DNA of 64,000 bases from an uncultured Clostridia bacterium (GTDB lineage Bacteria; Bacillota; Clostridia; UMGS1810): NCBI GenBank assembly GCA_934500875.1, contig CAKSTL010000001.1, positions 62,001 to 126,000 of the forward strand, read 5' to 3'. A program made the position numbers and the translations under genes. Under the pieces are notes generated by a model. The model was given only the letters and a program-made list of their open reading frames with translations, was not told the DNA's origin and searched no databases. Below, in pieces: positions 31,966 to 41,963 of the stretch; position 1 is the first letter of the stretch; each line of letters opens with the position of its first letter.

Positions 31966-33873
31966 TTATCTTGCTTTTGTTTTTATTTCTTCTGTAATTT
32001 TTGCAACAAAATCTTCAACCTTGCACGAGCCTAAATCGCCGTCTTTTCTCGAACGCAGAGAAACCGTACCCTCGCTTGCCTCTTTGTCGCCGACAACAAG
32101 CATATACGGAGTCTTTTTAAGCTGGGCTTCTCTGATTTTGTAACCGAGTTTTTCGTTGCGAAGGTCAACCTCGCTGCGCACCTTTGCCGAATCCATAATT
32201 TCTTTAAGCTTATTTGCATATTCAAAATGCTTTTCCGAAATAGGAATAATCTGCACCTGAACGGGCGAAAGCCATACAGGAAACGCACCGGCAAAATGCT
32301 CAATCAAAATTCCTATAAACCTTTCTATAGAGCCGAACGCAACACGGTGAATCATAATCGGACGGTGTTTTTCGCCGTCGTCACCGGTGTATTCAAGGTT
32401 AAATCTGAGCGGAAGCTGGAAATCAAGCTGAATTGTTCCGCACTGCCACGTTCTTCCGATTGAATCTTCAAGGTGGAAGTCAATCTTCGGACCGTAAAAC
32501 GCGCCGTCGCCCTCGTTTACAACATAATCAAGACCAAGCTCGTCAAGAGCGCCTCTCAATGCGTCGGTAGCCATTTCCCAATCCTCGTCGCTGCCCATAC
32601 TGTCCTCGGGACGGGTGGACAATTCAACATGATATTTAAATCCGAAAAGATTATAAACCTCGTCAATAAGCTTTGCAACGCCCTTAATTTCGTCCTTAAT
32701 CTGGTTTGGCATCATAAAGATGTGCGCATCATCCTGCGTAAAGCAGCGAACACGCATAAGACCGTGCAGCTGACCCGATTTTTCGTGACGGTGAACAAGA
32801 CCGAGCTCGCCCATACGAAGCGGCAAATCACGGTACGAACGGGGTTCTGCCTGATAAACCAAAATTCCGCCCGGGCAGTTCATAGGTTTAATTGCAAAAT
32901 CCTGGTCGTCAATGACGGTAGTATACATATTATCTTTATAGTGGTCCCAGTGACCCGACGTTTCCCAAAGCGAACGGTTAAGCATAATCGGGGTCGAAAC
33001 CTCCTGATATCCGTTCTTTGTATGCAGTTCGTGCCAGTAATCCAAAAGCTGATTTTTAAGAATCATACCCTTGGGAAGGAAAAACGGAAAACCGGGGCCT
33101 GCCTCGTTCATCATAAAGAGTCCCAGTTCTCTGCCAAGCTTTCTGTGGTCACGTTTTTTAGCCTCTTCGAGTGCGTCAAGATATGCCTGCATTTCGGCCT
33201 TTTTGGTAAATGCTGTGCCGTAAATACGCTGAAGCATTTTGTTTTTCTCGCTGCCTCTCCAGTATGCGCCGGCGATATTTAAAAGCTTGAATGCCTTAAC
33301 CCCACCGGTTGAAAAAAGGTGCGGACCTGCGCAAAGGTCGGTAAAATCGCCCTGACGGTAAAAGCTTATGACTGCGTCCTCGGGCAAATCCTTGATAAGC
33401 TCAACCTTGTAAGGCTCGTCCTTTTCTTTCATAAACGCAATTGCTTCCTCCCTTGGAAGTTCAAAACGTTCAAGTTTATAATTTTCTTTTACAATCTTAT
33501 TCATCTCGGCTTCGATTTTTTCCAAATCGTCGGGCGTAAAGCCCTTGTCATAGTCAAAATCGTAATAAAAGCCGTTATCTATTGCAGGGCCTATCGCAAG
33601 TTTAACCTCGGGGAACAAACGTTTAACAGCCTGCGCCATAACGTGAGATGCGGTGTGTCTTAAAATGTGTCTGCCGTCGTTTGAATCAAACGTAAGAATT
33701 TCAAGCTCTGCGTCGTTTTCAAGCTTATAGGTAAGCTCTTTTACCTCGCCGTTCACAAGTGCGCCCAGCGCCGATCTTGCAAGTCCTTCGCTTATTTTTT
33801 TTGCAGCGTCGTAAACGGTTGCGCCGTTTTCAATTTCCATAACGCTTTTGTCTTTCAGTGTAATTTTTACCAT
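31966..33873 (-). CDS. thrS: threonyl-tRNA synthetase
   Basis: ThrRS (635 residues from the ATG at 33873, which has GAGGAAG upstream; the frame opens 117 bases earlier without support). It contains an N-terminal TGS domain (VKITLKDKSVMEIENGATVYDAAKKI), the editing SAD domain with HTASHVMAQAVKR, the class II catalytic core with zinc ligands in MNCPGG (Cys), RHEKSGQLHGL (His) and IMIHRVAFGSIERF (His), and a C-terminal anticodon-binding domain. Its own promoter sits closely upstream, with no room for a T-box leader, which is unusual for Bacillota aminoacyl-tRNA synthetase genes but not rare for thrS. Confidence 0.98.
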   Translation of the reverse strand: MVKITLKDKSVMEIENGATVYDAAKKISEGLARSALGALVNGEVKELTYKLENDAELEILTFDSNDGRHILRHTASHVMAQAVKRLFPEVKLAIGPAIDNGFYYDFDYDKGFTPDDLEKIEAEMNKIVKENYKLERFELPREEAIAFMKEKDEPYKVELIKDLPEDAVISFYRQGDFTDLCAGPHLFSTGGVKAFKLLNIAGAYWRGSEKNKMLQRIYGTAFTKKAEMQAYLDALEEAKKRDHRKLGRELGLFMMNEAGPGFPFFLPKGMILKNQLLDYWHELHTKNGYQEVSTPIMLNRSLWETSGHWDHYKDNMYTTVIDDQDFAIKPMNCPGGILVYQAEPRSYRDLPLRMGELGLVHRHEKSGQLHGLMRVRCFTQDDAHIFMMPNQIKDEIKGVAKLIDEVYNLFGFKYHVELSTRPEDSMGSDEDWEMATDALRGALDELGLDYVVNEGDGAFYGPKIDFHLEDSIGRTWQCGTIQLDFQLPLRFNLEYTGDDGEKHRPIMIHRVAFGSIERFIGILIEHFAGAFPVWLSPVQVQIIPISEKHFEYANKLKEIMDSAKVRSEVDLRNEKLGYKIREAQLKKTPYMLVVGDKEASEGTVSLRSRKDGDLGSCKVEDFVAKITEEIKTKAR

Positions 33874-33928
33874 CAGTAATACTTCCTCTCTGCGCCCTTC
33901 TATACGAACGAAAGGCATTATTGTATTA

Positions 33929-33957
33929 ATTATATGACTTTCGGCGCAAAAAGTCAA
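33929..33957 (-). promoter_or_regulatory. thrS promoter
   Basis: On the minus strand TTGACT and a perfect TATAAT are separated by 17 bp, leaving a 5' leader of about 50 bases. Confidence 0.88.
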
Positions 33958-33987
33958 TAGAAGAGGCGGCGATTTTTGGAAAACAGG

Positions 33988-34018
33988 CAAAAAAATATGC
34001 CGGCTTAAAAACCGGCAT
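33988..34018 (-). terminator. terminator of the spoIVFA-to-gatB operon
   Basis: ATGCCGG and CCGGCAT form a perfect 7-bp stem, followed on the minus strand by A then seven T. It separates gatB from the thrS promoter. Confidence 0.82.
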
Positions 34019-34215
34019 TTCCTTTATAAAAAAGGAGGGAAAATGAAAAAAGTTTGTTGTGTTTGGTATGGTTATATAATATCATTAAATTTGTTAAAAT
34101 TCAATAGAATTAATATACCAAATACAAATTTTTTACCCTCAATTTTTGTGCAGGATTTACAAAAAGGTATGTTTTGTTCATTTTTGGGACATAATTTTAA
34201 TTTTTTATTCATACT
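34019..34215. other. gene-free spacer between gatB and its terminator
   Basis: I see no supported gene in this AT-rich 197-bp stretch. On the plus strand AAAAAAGGAGG precedes an ATG at 34043, but the resulting 84-codon frame runs antisense into gatB and looks like chance. Confidence 0.5.
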
Positions 34216-35649
34216 TTATGCCTTGTCCAGCATTTCTTTCAGAATTTTGTTTATAACCGGCGGATTTGCCTTTCCTTTTGAAAGTTTCATAGCCTGACCC
34301 ATTAAAAATCCGAGCGCTCTGTCACGTCCTGCCTTATAATCCGCTATGGACTGCGGGTTTGCGTCAAGCACCGATTTCACCAAATCGTAGAGTGCGCTCT
34401 CGTCGCTTATCTGCGCAAGACCGAGCTTTTCAACAAGCTGTTTCGGCGTATCTTTTGACGTGAACATTTCAAAAAGCACCTTTTTTGCCGCCGAATTTGA
34501 AATTGTGCCGTCGCCCGTAAGATTGATAAGCTCAATCAGACTGCTGCTTTCAAACGGAATATTTTCAAAATCCGTTTCCTTATCCTTCAAAAACCTCGAA
34601 ACGTCACCCAAAAGCCAGTTTGCAACGGTCTTAGGCTCCCCTCCGAGCTTTATGCAATCGTCAAAATAAAACGACATATATTTGTTTTCAATTATAATCG
34701 AAGCGTCTTTTTCGCTCAGTTTATACTCTTTTATATATCTTTCAAGCTTAACGTTCGGAAGCTCGGGAAGGTCTTTTCTGATTTTTTCTATCTCGTCATC
34801 TTTGATAACAATGGGCATTAAATCAGGCTCGGGAAAATATCGGTAGTCGTGCGCCTCTTCTTTTGAACGCAAAAGCATATTTTCGCCCTTTGCGTCATCC
34901 CAGCGTCTTGTTTCCTGGTCTATTGTGCCGCCGTTTTCGATAACCGAAATCTGACGTGCAATTTCATATTCTATTGCACGCTCGCCGCCCGAAAACGTGC
35001 TTACATTCTTCATTTCGGTACGTGTGCCGAATTCTTTCTGACCCTTTGGTCTTACAGAAACGTTTATATCGCACCTTAACGAGCCTTCCTCCATTTTACA
35101 GTCGGAAACGCCGATATACTGCAAAATGTTTTTAAGCGTTTCAAGATAAATTTTTGCCTCTTTTGCGCTTCTTAAATCAGGCTCCGAAACAATCTCTATA
35201 AGCGGAACGCCGCAGCGGTTAAAATCAACCATTGAGCCCTCGCCCATAATCGAGTGAATAAGCTTTCCTGCGTCCTCTTCAATGTGTATTCTTGTAATGC
35301 CGATTTTCTTTTTTTCGCCGTCAACATTAATTTCAACATATCCGTTTGTGCAAAGCGGAAGGTCGAACTGCGAAATCTGATACGCTTTGGGAAGGTCGGG
35401 ATAAAAATAATTTTTTCTGTCCTGCTTTGAATAATGCGTAATGTCGCAATGCAGTGCAAGACCTGCCTTTATTGCATATTCCACAACCTTTTTGTTAAGC
35501 TTGGGAAGCGTTCCGGGCATACCCATACATATCGGGCAGACAGATGTATTTACATCAAGACCGAACTTATTTTCGCAGCTGCAATATATTTTTGTGTCGG
35601 TGGAAAGCTCTGCGTGAACTTCAAGACCGATAACCGATTCGTAACTCAT
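34216..35649 (-). CDS. gatB: Asp-tRNA(Asn)/Glu-tRNA(Gln) amidotransferase subunit B
   Basis: GatB (477 residues) is the tRNA-binding kinase subunit of GatCAB, which converts Glu-tRNA(Gln) and Asp-tRNA(Asn) into the correct amidated forms. The start YESVIGLEVHAEL, CICMGMPGTLP within VCPICMG, DRKNYFYPDLPKAYQISQF, EEDAGK and the C-terminal YqeY-like helical tail (GRDRALGFLMGQAMKLSKGKANP) are typical. The cysteine pair CSCENKFG...CPIC fits the zinc site. It follows gatA with the stop of gatA immediately adjoining the ATG and ends the operon at the terminator downstream. Confidence 0.98.
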   Translation of the reverse strand: MSYESVIGLEVHAELSTDTKIYCSCENKFGLDVNTSVCPICMGMPGTLPKLNKKVVEYAIKAGLALHCDITHYSKQDRKNYFYPDLPKAYQISQFDLPLCTNGYVEINVDGEKKKIGITRIHIEEDAGKLIHSIMGEGSMVDFNRCGVPLIEIVSEPDLRSAKEAKIYLETLKNILQYIGVSDCKMEEGSLRCDINVSVRPKGQKEFGTRTEMKNVSTFSGGERAIEYEIARQISVIENGGTIDQETRRWDDAKGENMLLRSKEEAHDYRYFPEPDLMPIVIKDDEIEKIRKDLPELPNVKLERYIKEYKLSEKDASIIIENKYMSFYFDDCIKLGGEPKTVANWLLGDVSRFLKDKETDFENIPFESSSLIELINLTGDGTISNSAAKKVLFEMFTSKDTPKQLVEKLGLAQISDESALYDLVKSVLDANPQSIADYKAGRDRALGFLMGQAMKLSKGKANPPVINKILKEMLDKA

Positions 35650-37119
35650 TTATTTTCCCTCCCCTTCAAGACATTTGTGAGAAAAGTCTGTGCTCTGCTC
35701 GAATGCATATGCCGTCTTAAACAGCATATCTTCGCCGAACGGCTTTGCAATAAGCTGCAAGCCTATCGGCATATTTTCTTTGTCGCATCCGCACGGAATA
35801 CTTATAGCCGGAAGCCCTGCAATGTTAACCGAAACCGTACATATATCGTTTAAATACATTGTAATCGGGTCGGTAGTGTTTTTGCCTATTTCAAACGCTG
35901 TAGTCGGGGTTGTGGGCGTCAGAACGACGTCAAATTTTTCAAAAGCTGCGGCAAACGAATTTCTTATAAGCGTTCTTGCCTGCTGAGCCTTTTTGTAATA
36001 TGCGTCGTAATATCCTGCGCTCAGTGCGTATGTTCCGAGCATAATGCGCCTTTTAACCTCACTGCCGAAGCCCTCGGAACGTGTTTTTAAATACATATCG
36101 GTAAGGTCGGTATAGTCTTCGGCACGGTAGCCGTATTTTACACCGTCAAAACGTGCAAGATTTGAGCTTGCCTCGGCGGACGACATAATATAGTAAGCCG
36201 GAAGCGCATATTTTGTCATGGGCAGAGAAAACTCAAATATTTGCGCTCCGAGCGACTCGTACACCTTAGCGGCATTAAGTATCGCATCCTTAACCTCTTT
36301 TTGTATTCCCTCGCCGATATACTCTTTCGGAATACCGATTTTAAGTCCTTTAACACTTTCGCCGAGCGATTTTGTATAATCCCCCTCACCTTTGCCGGGC
36401 GCAGAGGTGGAATCCATTTTATCGTATCCTGAAATCGCATTCAAAACAATTGCACTGTCGGTAACGTTTTTTGTAATCGGGCCTATCTGGTCAAGCGACG
36501 ACGCAAAGGCTACAAGTCCGTATCGTGAAACAAGCCCGTAAGTAGGCTTTAAGCCGACAACACCGCAGAATGCGGAGGGCTGACGTATTGAGCCTCCGGT
36601 ATCCGAGCCGAGCGCAAAAATTGCCTCGTCTGCCGCAACAACAGCTGCGCTTCCGCCTGATGAGCCGCCGGGCACCTTTGATAAATTATGCGGATTTTTA
36701 GTTATTTTAAAATAAGATGTTTCGGTGGACGAACCCATGGCAAATTCGTCCATATTGGTTTTTCCTATAACAACACTGCCCTGCGATTTAAGCTTTTTAA
36801 CAACGGTTGCGTCGTAAGGCGGCACAAAATTATAAAGCATTTTTGAGGCGCAGGTGGTAAGAATTTTATCGGTGCAGATATTATCCTTAACCGACGCACA
36901 AATACCCGTAAGCGGCGAAATATCGCCGTTTTTGATTTTTTCGTCGGCAAGCTTTGCACTGTTTAATGCGCTCTCGTTTTCAACGGTGATGTATCCGTCT
37001 ACGCTTTTGTCTTTTTTGTCAATCCTTTCAAGCAGAGCGCCTGTTAATTCAACGCTTGAAATTTCTTTATCCTTAAGCATTTTTGAAGCCTTTTCAACAC
37101 TTAATTCATATAGCTTCAT
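35650..37119 (-). CDS. gatA: Asp-tRNA(Asn)/Glu-tRNA(Gln) amidotransferase subunit A
   Basis: GatA (489 residues) is the glutaminase/amidase subunit that makes ammonia for GatB. The amidase Ser-cisSer-Lys triad is visible: Lys in CASVKDNIC, Ser in GGSSGGSAAVVA and Ser in GSDTGGSIRQP. The usual GLKPTYGLVSRYGLVAFASSLDQIGP follows in two conserved segments. It lies between gatC and gatB in the standard gatCAB order, showing that this organism makes Gln-tRNA (and perhaps Asn-tRNA) by the indirect route. Confidence 0.98.
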   Translation of the reverse strand: MKLYELSVEKASKMLKDKEISSVELTGALLERIDKKDKSVDGYITVENESALNSAKLADEKIKNGDISPLTGICASVKDNICTDKILTTCASKMLYNFVPPYDATVVKKLKSQGSVVIGKTNMDEFAMGSSTETSYFKITKNPHNLSKVPGGSSGGSAAVVAADEAIFALGSDTGGSIRQPSAFCGVVGLKPTYGLVSRYGLVAFASSLDQIGPITKNVTDSAIVLNAISGYDKMDSTSAPGKGEGDYTKSLGESVKGLKIGIPKEYIGEGIQKEVKDAILNAAKVYESLGAQIFEFSLPMTKYALPAYYIMSSAEASSNLARFDGVKYGYRAEDYTDLTDMYLKTRSEGFGSEVKRRIMLGTYALSAGYYDAYYKKAQQARTLIRNSFAAAFEKFDVVLTPTTPTTAFEIGKNTTDPITMYLNDICTVSVNIAGLPAISIPCGCDKENMPIGLQLIAKPFGEDMLFKTAYAFEQSTDFSHKCLEGEGK

Positions 37120-37141
37120 CTACTGTCACTTCCTTTGTAAA

Positions 37142-37426
37142 TTATTCCTCAACCGTCTGCGGCACAACAACGCAGCCCCTTTGCTTTTGCGGTGCGTTTT
37201 TAAGAATATCATCTCTGTCAAACGACTTTTCGATTTTATCCTCCCGAAATACGTTTTTTATATCGAGAATGTGATTTGTGGGCGCAATATTTTCGGTATC
37301 AAGCTCGTTAAGCTTGTTTGCAAAATCTATAATGCCCTCCATATTAAGGTTTTCAATTTCTTCGTCATTCAACTTAAGACGTGAAAGAAATGCAACGTGC
37401 AAAACCTCTTCTTTTGTGATTTTCAT
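37142..37426 (-). CDS. gatC: Asp-tRNA(Asn)/Glu-tRNA(Gln) amidotransferase subunit C
   Basis: GatC (94 residues) is the small belt subunit that clamps GatA to GatB. It shows the family start (MKITKEEVLHVAFLSRLKLNDEEIENL), the LDTENIAPTNHIL centre and the DILKNAPQKQRGCVVVPQTVEE end. It sits 22 bp before gatA and 65 bp after ligA, in the same direction. Confidence 0.95.
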   Translation of the reverse strand: MKITKEEVLHVAFLSRLKLNDEEIENLNMEGIIDFANKLNELDTENIAPTNHILDIKNVFREDKIEKSFDRDDILKNAPQKQRGCVVVPQTVEE

Positions 37427-37491
37427 ATTTTCAGCTCCTTTAACATATGCGGAAAATTATACTCTAAAAAAGTATTATACAACAAATTTTT

Positions 37492-39471
37492 CTAATTTTC
37501 AACCATTTTTAAAAATTCGGCTTCGTCAATCACCCTGATGCCGAGTTTTTGTGCTTTTTCAAGCTTGCTGCCGGCGCTCTCTCCGGCAAGAACAAAGCTT
37601 GTGTTTTTTGAAACCGACTTTGCCGCCTTGCCGCCGAAGTTTTCAATCAAAGCCTCCGCTTCGGTGCGCTTTAACGTTTCAAGCGTGCCGGTTACAACAA
37701 AGGTTTTGCCCTCAAACCTATTGTCAAAACCTTCGCTTTCGTCAATATATTCGGTATTGACACCCTGCGCCTTAAATTCGTCTATAATTTTTAAATTTCG
37801 TTCTTCGTCAAAAAATTCACGCACCGATTTTGCCATAATCATTCCTATATCGTCAATTTCGGCAATTGCCTCAACGGGTGCGTTTATGAGTGCGTCAATA
37901 TTTTTAAAATGCTTTGCAATCTCACGCGCCGCCGCCTGACCTATATGACGTATTCCAAGCCCGAAAATAAGGCGTGAAAGGCAGTTTTTCTTTGATTTTT
38001 CAATTGCGTTTACAAGGTTTTGCGCCGATTTTTCTCCAAGCTTGTCTATATTTACAAGGTCGTCTTTTTTAACCGAATAAATATCCGCACTGTTTTCTAT
38101 AAGATGTTCGTCAATAAGCTTTTGCACCACCGAAGGACCCATTCCTTCAATGTCCATAGCGTTTCTTGAAACAAAATGAATAATGTTTCTTACCGCCTGA
38201 GCGCTGCACGCAAAATTTGTGCACCTGTATGCCGCCTCGCCCTCCTCTCTGTGAACGGGAGAACCGCACACCGGGCAGTTTTTCGGCATATTAAACTCAA
38301 TTTCGCCGCCCGTGCGCTTTTCCGTAAGCGATTTTACAACCTCGGGAATAATATCGCCAGCCTTTTGAATAAGCACTCTGTCGCCGATTTTTATATCCTT
38401 TTGCCTTATATAATCAAGATTGTGCAAGGTTGCACGGCTTACCCTCGTTCCCGCCAGAGTTACCGTTTCAAATTCCGCCGCCGGGGTAAGCACACCCGTT
38501 CTTCCGACGTTTACAAAAATGCTTTTTATGGTTGTTTCCTTCTGCTCGGCGGGATATTTAAACGCAATAGCCCACCTCGGCACTTTTGCCGTTTCGCCGA
38601 GCATTTCACGCTGAGAAAGCGAATTTACTTTTATAACAGCACCGTCGGTATCGTAATAAAAACCGCTTCTCGTTTTTCCTATTTCGTCTATTCTTTCAAG
38701 TGCGGCGTCAATCGAAGAGTATGCCGTATTGTCGTCAATAACCTTAAACCCTGCTTTTTTAAGAAATTCCAAGCTTTCGATATGCGTTTTAAATTCAACT
38801 CCCGAAACCGACTGAACGTTAAAAACAAAAATATCGAGATTTCTCTTTGCGGCTACGGACGAATCAAGCTGTCTGAGCGAGCCTGCGGCGGCGTTTCTCG
38901 GATTTGCAAAAACCTGCTCTCCCTCTGCGTCACGCTCCGCATTAAGCTTTTCAAAGCTTTTTTTAGGCATAAACACCTCGCCCCGAACCTCAAGACGCTC
39001 AACGGGAATATTTGTTTTAAGGGGAATTGTTTTAACGGTTTTAAGATTGTTTGTAACATCCTCGCCCACAAGTCCGTCACCCCTTGTAGAGCCTCTTACA
39101 AAAAGAGAATTTTCGTATTCGAGCGACACCGAAAGGCCGTCTATTTTAGGCTCGACGGTATATTTTGCATCCGGACAAACCGCCTTTACACGCCTGTCAA
39201 AATCACGTATTTCATCCTCGCTGAAAGCGTCCTGCAAACTCTGCATTTTAACATTGTGGACAACGCTTTCAAACCCGGTTAAAATTTTTCCGCCAACCTT
39301 TTGCGACGGCGAATCGGGCGCAATAATCTTTGGATTTTCCTCTTCCATTTTGATAAGCTTTCTTAAAAGCATATCGTATTCGTAATCGGTAACCGTGGGA
39401 TTATCGAGAACATAATATTCATAGCTCAGCCTGTTTAAAAGCTCTTTTAATTCATCATATTTTTTATCCAT
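37492..39471 (-). CDS. ligA: NAD-dependent DNA ligase
   Basis: LigA (659 residues) seals nicks in replication and repair using NAD+. Domains run in standard order: Ia (YDELKELLNRLSYEYYVLDNPTVTDYEYD), adenylation domain with the nucleophile Lys in VEPKIDGLS, OB fold, the Cys4 zinc finger (CPVCGSP..., YRCTNFAC), helix-hairpin-helix repeats (about 440-580) and a C-terminal BRCT domain (GKTFVVTGTLETLKRTEAEA). The gene follows the DUF2344 gene by 10 bp and precedes gatC, so DNA maintenance, tRNA amidation and sporulation-linked genes share one transcript. Confidence 0.98.
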   Translation of the reverse strand: MDKKYDELKELLNRLSYEYYVLDNPTVTDYEYDMLLRKLIKMEEENPKIIAPDSPSQKVGGKILTGFESVVHNVKMQSLQDAFSEDEIRDFDRRVKAVCPDAKYTVEPKIDGLSVSLEYENSLFVRGSTRGDGLVGEDVTNNLKTVKTIPLKTNIPVERLEVRGEVFMPKKSFEKLNAERDAEGEQVFANPRNAAAGSLRQLDSSVAAKRNLDIFVFNVQSVSGVEFKTHIESLEFLKKAGFKVIDDNTAYSSIDAALERIDEIGKTRSGFYYDTDGAVIKVNSLSQREMLGETAKVPRWAIAFKYPAEQKETTIKSIFVNVGRTGVLTPAAEFETVTLAGTRVSRATLHNLDYIRQKDIKIGDRVLIQKAGDIIPEVVKSLTEKRTGGEIEFNMPKNCPVCGSPVHREEGEAAYRCTNFACSAQAVRNIIHFVSRNAMDIEGMGPSVVQKLIDEHLIENSADIYSVKKDDLVNIDKLGEKSAQNLVNAIEKSKKNCLSRLIFGLGIRHIGQAAAREIAKHFKNIDALINAPVEAIAEIDDIGMIMAKSVREFFDEERNLKIIDEFKAQGVNTEYIDESEGFDNRFEGKTFVVTGTLETLKRTEAEALIENFGGKAAKSVSKNTSFVLAGESAGSKLEKAQKLGIRVIDEAEFLKMVEN

Positions 39472-39481
39472 TTAACGCTCC

Positions 39482-40138
39482 TTACATAACGGGAACAAGA
39501 CCGTCAAAATACATAGCCTCACGCACAATACTGATAAATTTTGCGTCATAGTTATCCGAATATTTGCAAAATGCCGAAATCACCGTTTCGGGCTTTAGGT
39601 TTCTTATGTTTCCTGCCGCCAAAACCATCTCATATTCAGCATTGCCACCGTTTTCGCTTATTAAACAAAGAGATGAAATCATAGGCTTTATATCAGTAAG
39701 GGTTATCCCCTTTTTTGTCTTTTTGTCCACCTCTAATTTGTCGTTTTTCAATATACTTTCAACGTCGCATTCTCCGGTGTGTTCAACGCTTACACGGTAT
39801 TTTGCATACATAATCTTGTTTAAAGGAATACTGTTTTCGTCAATTCTTTCAACCTTCACAATCTCCAGCCCGGGAGGTATGCAGCCGTTTATTGCAGACT
39901 TAATTTCTTCGCAGTCTGCCGGTGCGTCAAACTCAATATCCATATATTCGCAGTTGCTCAAAACTCCTACCGAAATGGGCAGAGCAACCGTCATAATCAT
40001 ATGCGGATTAAACCCCTGCGAATACTTTACAGGAAGGTTTGCACGCCTTAATGTACGTGTTATTGTTCTTACAAAGTCAAGGTGCGAAATATACCTTGTT
40101 TCTTCCTTTTTTCTGTACATCAGCCTGTATCTATTCAA
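39482..40138 (-). CDS. DUF2344 / TIGR03936 radical SAM-associated protein
   Basis: The 218-residue product is chosen to start at the TTG at 40138, which has GGAGGTG correctly spaced and begins NRYRLMYRKKEETRYISHLDFVRTITRTL, the family N-terminus; longer starts lie inside the radical SAM gene. It contains LPVKYSQGFNPHMIMTVALPISVGV and a C-terminal alpha/beta part. The family nearly always stands next to the TIGR03960 radical SAM protein, as here, with an 8-bp overlap, and often beside ribonuclease G and rplU, which are missing. The pair is thought to act together, but no reaction is established to my knowledge. Confidence 0.88.
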   Translation of the reverse strand: MNRYRLMYRKKEETRYISHLDFVRTITRTLRRANLPVKYSQGFNPHMIMTVALPISVGVLSNCEYMDIEFDAPADCEEIKSAINGCIPPGLEIVKVERIDENSIPLNKIMYAKYRVSVEHTGECDVESILKNDKLEVDKKTKKGITLTDIKPMISSLCLISENGGNAEYEMVLAAGNIRNLKPETVISAFCKYSDNYDAKFISIVREAMYFDGLVPVM

Positions 40139-41963
40139 AGCACACACCTCCGCCGAAGGACATTGCTCCGCAGCCCGAGCATTTTGCACGGCAGTTGGGG
40201 GTAACAATTCCTTCCTTTGCTCTTTTTGCCTCGTTTATTAAAAATTTTCTGCTCACTCCGACGTCTATCATATCCCACGGAAGAATTTCGTCAAAGCTTC
40301 TGTCACGGACATAAAACTTCGGGTCAAGACCGCACTCGCCAAATGCCTCGTCCCACAAATCGTTTCTGAAATATTCCGCCCAGCCGTCGAATTTGACCCC
40401 TTTTTCCACAGCCTTTAAAATAACCCTTGACAAACGTCTGTCGCCTCTTGCAAACACGCCTTCAAGAACGCTTACCGGCGCCTCGTGATACGAAAAATTA
40501 ATTCTTTTCGGCATACATTTTTTAAGTTCCGACTGTTTTTCTCTTATTTCGTCAAGCGTGTTCTGCCTTACCCACTGAAACGGCGTAAACGCCTTGGGAA
40601 CAAAGCTTGAAACGCTTACAGAAAGGCGAAGCCCCTTAGGACGTTTTTCTTTTTCGATAGAAAAATATTCTCCCAAAACCTTGTTTCCAAGCTCTGCAAT
40701 TGCACAAACGTCCTCAATGGTTTCGTAAGGAAGCCCCAGCATAAAATAAAGCTTAACGCTCGTATATCCGCCCTCGAATGCCATTTTTGCAGCCGAGAGC
40801 AAATCCTCTTCGCAAATTCCCTTGTTTATAACGTCCCTCATACGCTGGCTTCCTGCCTCGGGCGCAAACGTAAGCGAGCTTTTGCGCACCTTCTGCACCT
40901 TTTCCATAAGGTCAAACGAGAACGAATCAAGCCTTAACGACGGCAGCGAAAGATTTACCTTGTTTTTTTCGGTAATTTTTATAAGTTCGGTTGTAAAATC
41001 CTTCAAATCACGGTAATCGCTCGTGCTTAAAGATGAAAGCGAAATTTCTTCGTATCCCGTGTTTTTCAGCAGTGCCTCCGCCTGTTTTAAAAGCGTTTCT
41101 TTCGACTTTTCACGCACGGGGCGGTAAATCATTCCCGCCTGGCAAAATCTGCACCCTCTTATGCAGCCTCTGAACATTTCAAGCATAACTCTGTCATGCA
41201 CTATCTCGCCGAACGGAACAATAATTCTGTCGGGATAAAACACCTTGTCCATATCTGCAATAATGCGCTTTTTCACCGTTTTGGGAACAAAATCGTATTT
41301 TGTATCTATCTTTTTTACCGTTCCGTCATTGTTATACGAAATTTCATAAAATGACGGAACGTAAATTCCTTCTATTGCAGAAAGTTCTTTAAGAAAATCA
41401 AACCGCTTTCCGCCGTTTCTTTTCCACCTGCGGTAAACATCCATAACTTCAATTATAATTTCTTCGCCCTCGCCGAGCATATAAAAATCGGCAAAATCGG
41501 CTATTGCCTCCGAAGAATATGCGCACGGACCGCCGAAGCACACAAACGGGTCGCCCTCTCTGCGGTTTTCGGATAAAGGCTCAACGTTTGCAAGATTAAG
41601 CATATTTACAATGTTTGAATAGCTCATCTCATACTGAAGCGTAAAGCCTATAAAATCAAAATCGGATACGGGCGACATAGTTTCAAGCGTAAAGAGCGGA
41701 ATGTTTTCGCTCCTCATTTTTTCCTCCATATCAACCCACGGCGCAAAAACACGCTCGCAAAAAATATCATCTTCGTTATTTAAAAGATGATAAAGTATTT
41801 TCATTCCGAGATGGCTCATTCCCACCTCGTAAACGTCCGGAAAGCAAAATGCAAATCTTATGTTTATGCCGTCCAAATTCTTGTGAACGCTGTTATATTC
41901 ATTGCCGACATATCTTGTCGGCTTTTCAACGTTCGGAAGAATTTTTCCAAGTTTGTTCTTCAT
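40131..41963 (-). CDS. B12-binding-type radical SAM protein (TIGR03960 family)
   Basis: This 610-residue protein has an N-terminal cobalamin-binding-like Rossmann region (IRFAFCFPDVYEVGMSHLGMK, FVCFGGPCAYSSEAIADFAD, MLGEGEE), the radical SAM cluster CIRGCRFCQAG (CxxxCxxC, about residue 270), a TIM-barrel core, and a C-terminal cysteine-rich tail (NCRAKCSGCGAM). Radical SAM enzymes cleave SAM to start radical chemistry; the substrate of this family is not known to me. Its ATG lies 38 bp inside the end of the SpoIVFB-like gene with GAGG before it, so translation is coupled, and the DUF2344 partner follows. Confidence 0.9.
   Translation of the reverse strand: MKNKLGKILPNVEKPTRYVGNEYNSVHKNLDGINIRFAFCFPDVYEVGMSHLGMKILYHLLNNEDDIFCERVFAPWVDMEEKMRSENIPLFTLETMSPVSDFDFIGFTLQYEMSYSNIVNMLNLANVEPLSENRREGDPFVCFGGPCAYSSEAIADFADFYMLGEGEEIIIEVMDVYRRWKRNGGKRFDFLKELSAIEGIYVPSFYEISYNNDGTVKKIDTKYDFVPKTVKKRIIADMDKVFYPDRIIVPFGEIVHDRVMLEMFRGCIRGCRFCQAGMIYRPVREKSKETLLKQAEALLKNTGYEEISLSSLSTSDYRDLKDFTTELIKITEKNKVNLSLPSLRLDSFSFDLMEKVQKVRKSSLTFAPEAGSQRMRDVINKGICEEDLLSAAKMAFEGGYTSVKLYFMLGLPYETIEDVCAIAELGNKVLGEYFSIEKEKRPKGLRLSVSVSSFVPKAFTPFQWVRQNTLDEIREKQSELKKCMPKRINFSYHEAPVSVLEGVFARGDRRLSRVILKAVEKGVKFDGWAEYFRNDLWDEAFGECGLDPKFYVRDRSFDEILPWDMIDVGVSRKFLINEAKRAKEGIVTPNCRAKCSGCGAMSFGGGVCFE

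Noticed and set aside
33874..33960. T-box leader for thrS
   Set aside because: The promoter leaves a leader of only about 50 bases, too short for a T-box, and no specifier hairpin or UGGN motif is seen.
34043..34297. Plus-strand 84-codon frame with a strong AAGGAGG site
   Set aside because: Most of it is antisense to gatB, it has no recognisable domain, and the first part is simple AT-rich sequence. The ribosome-like site is probably chance.
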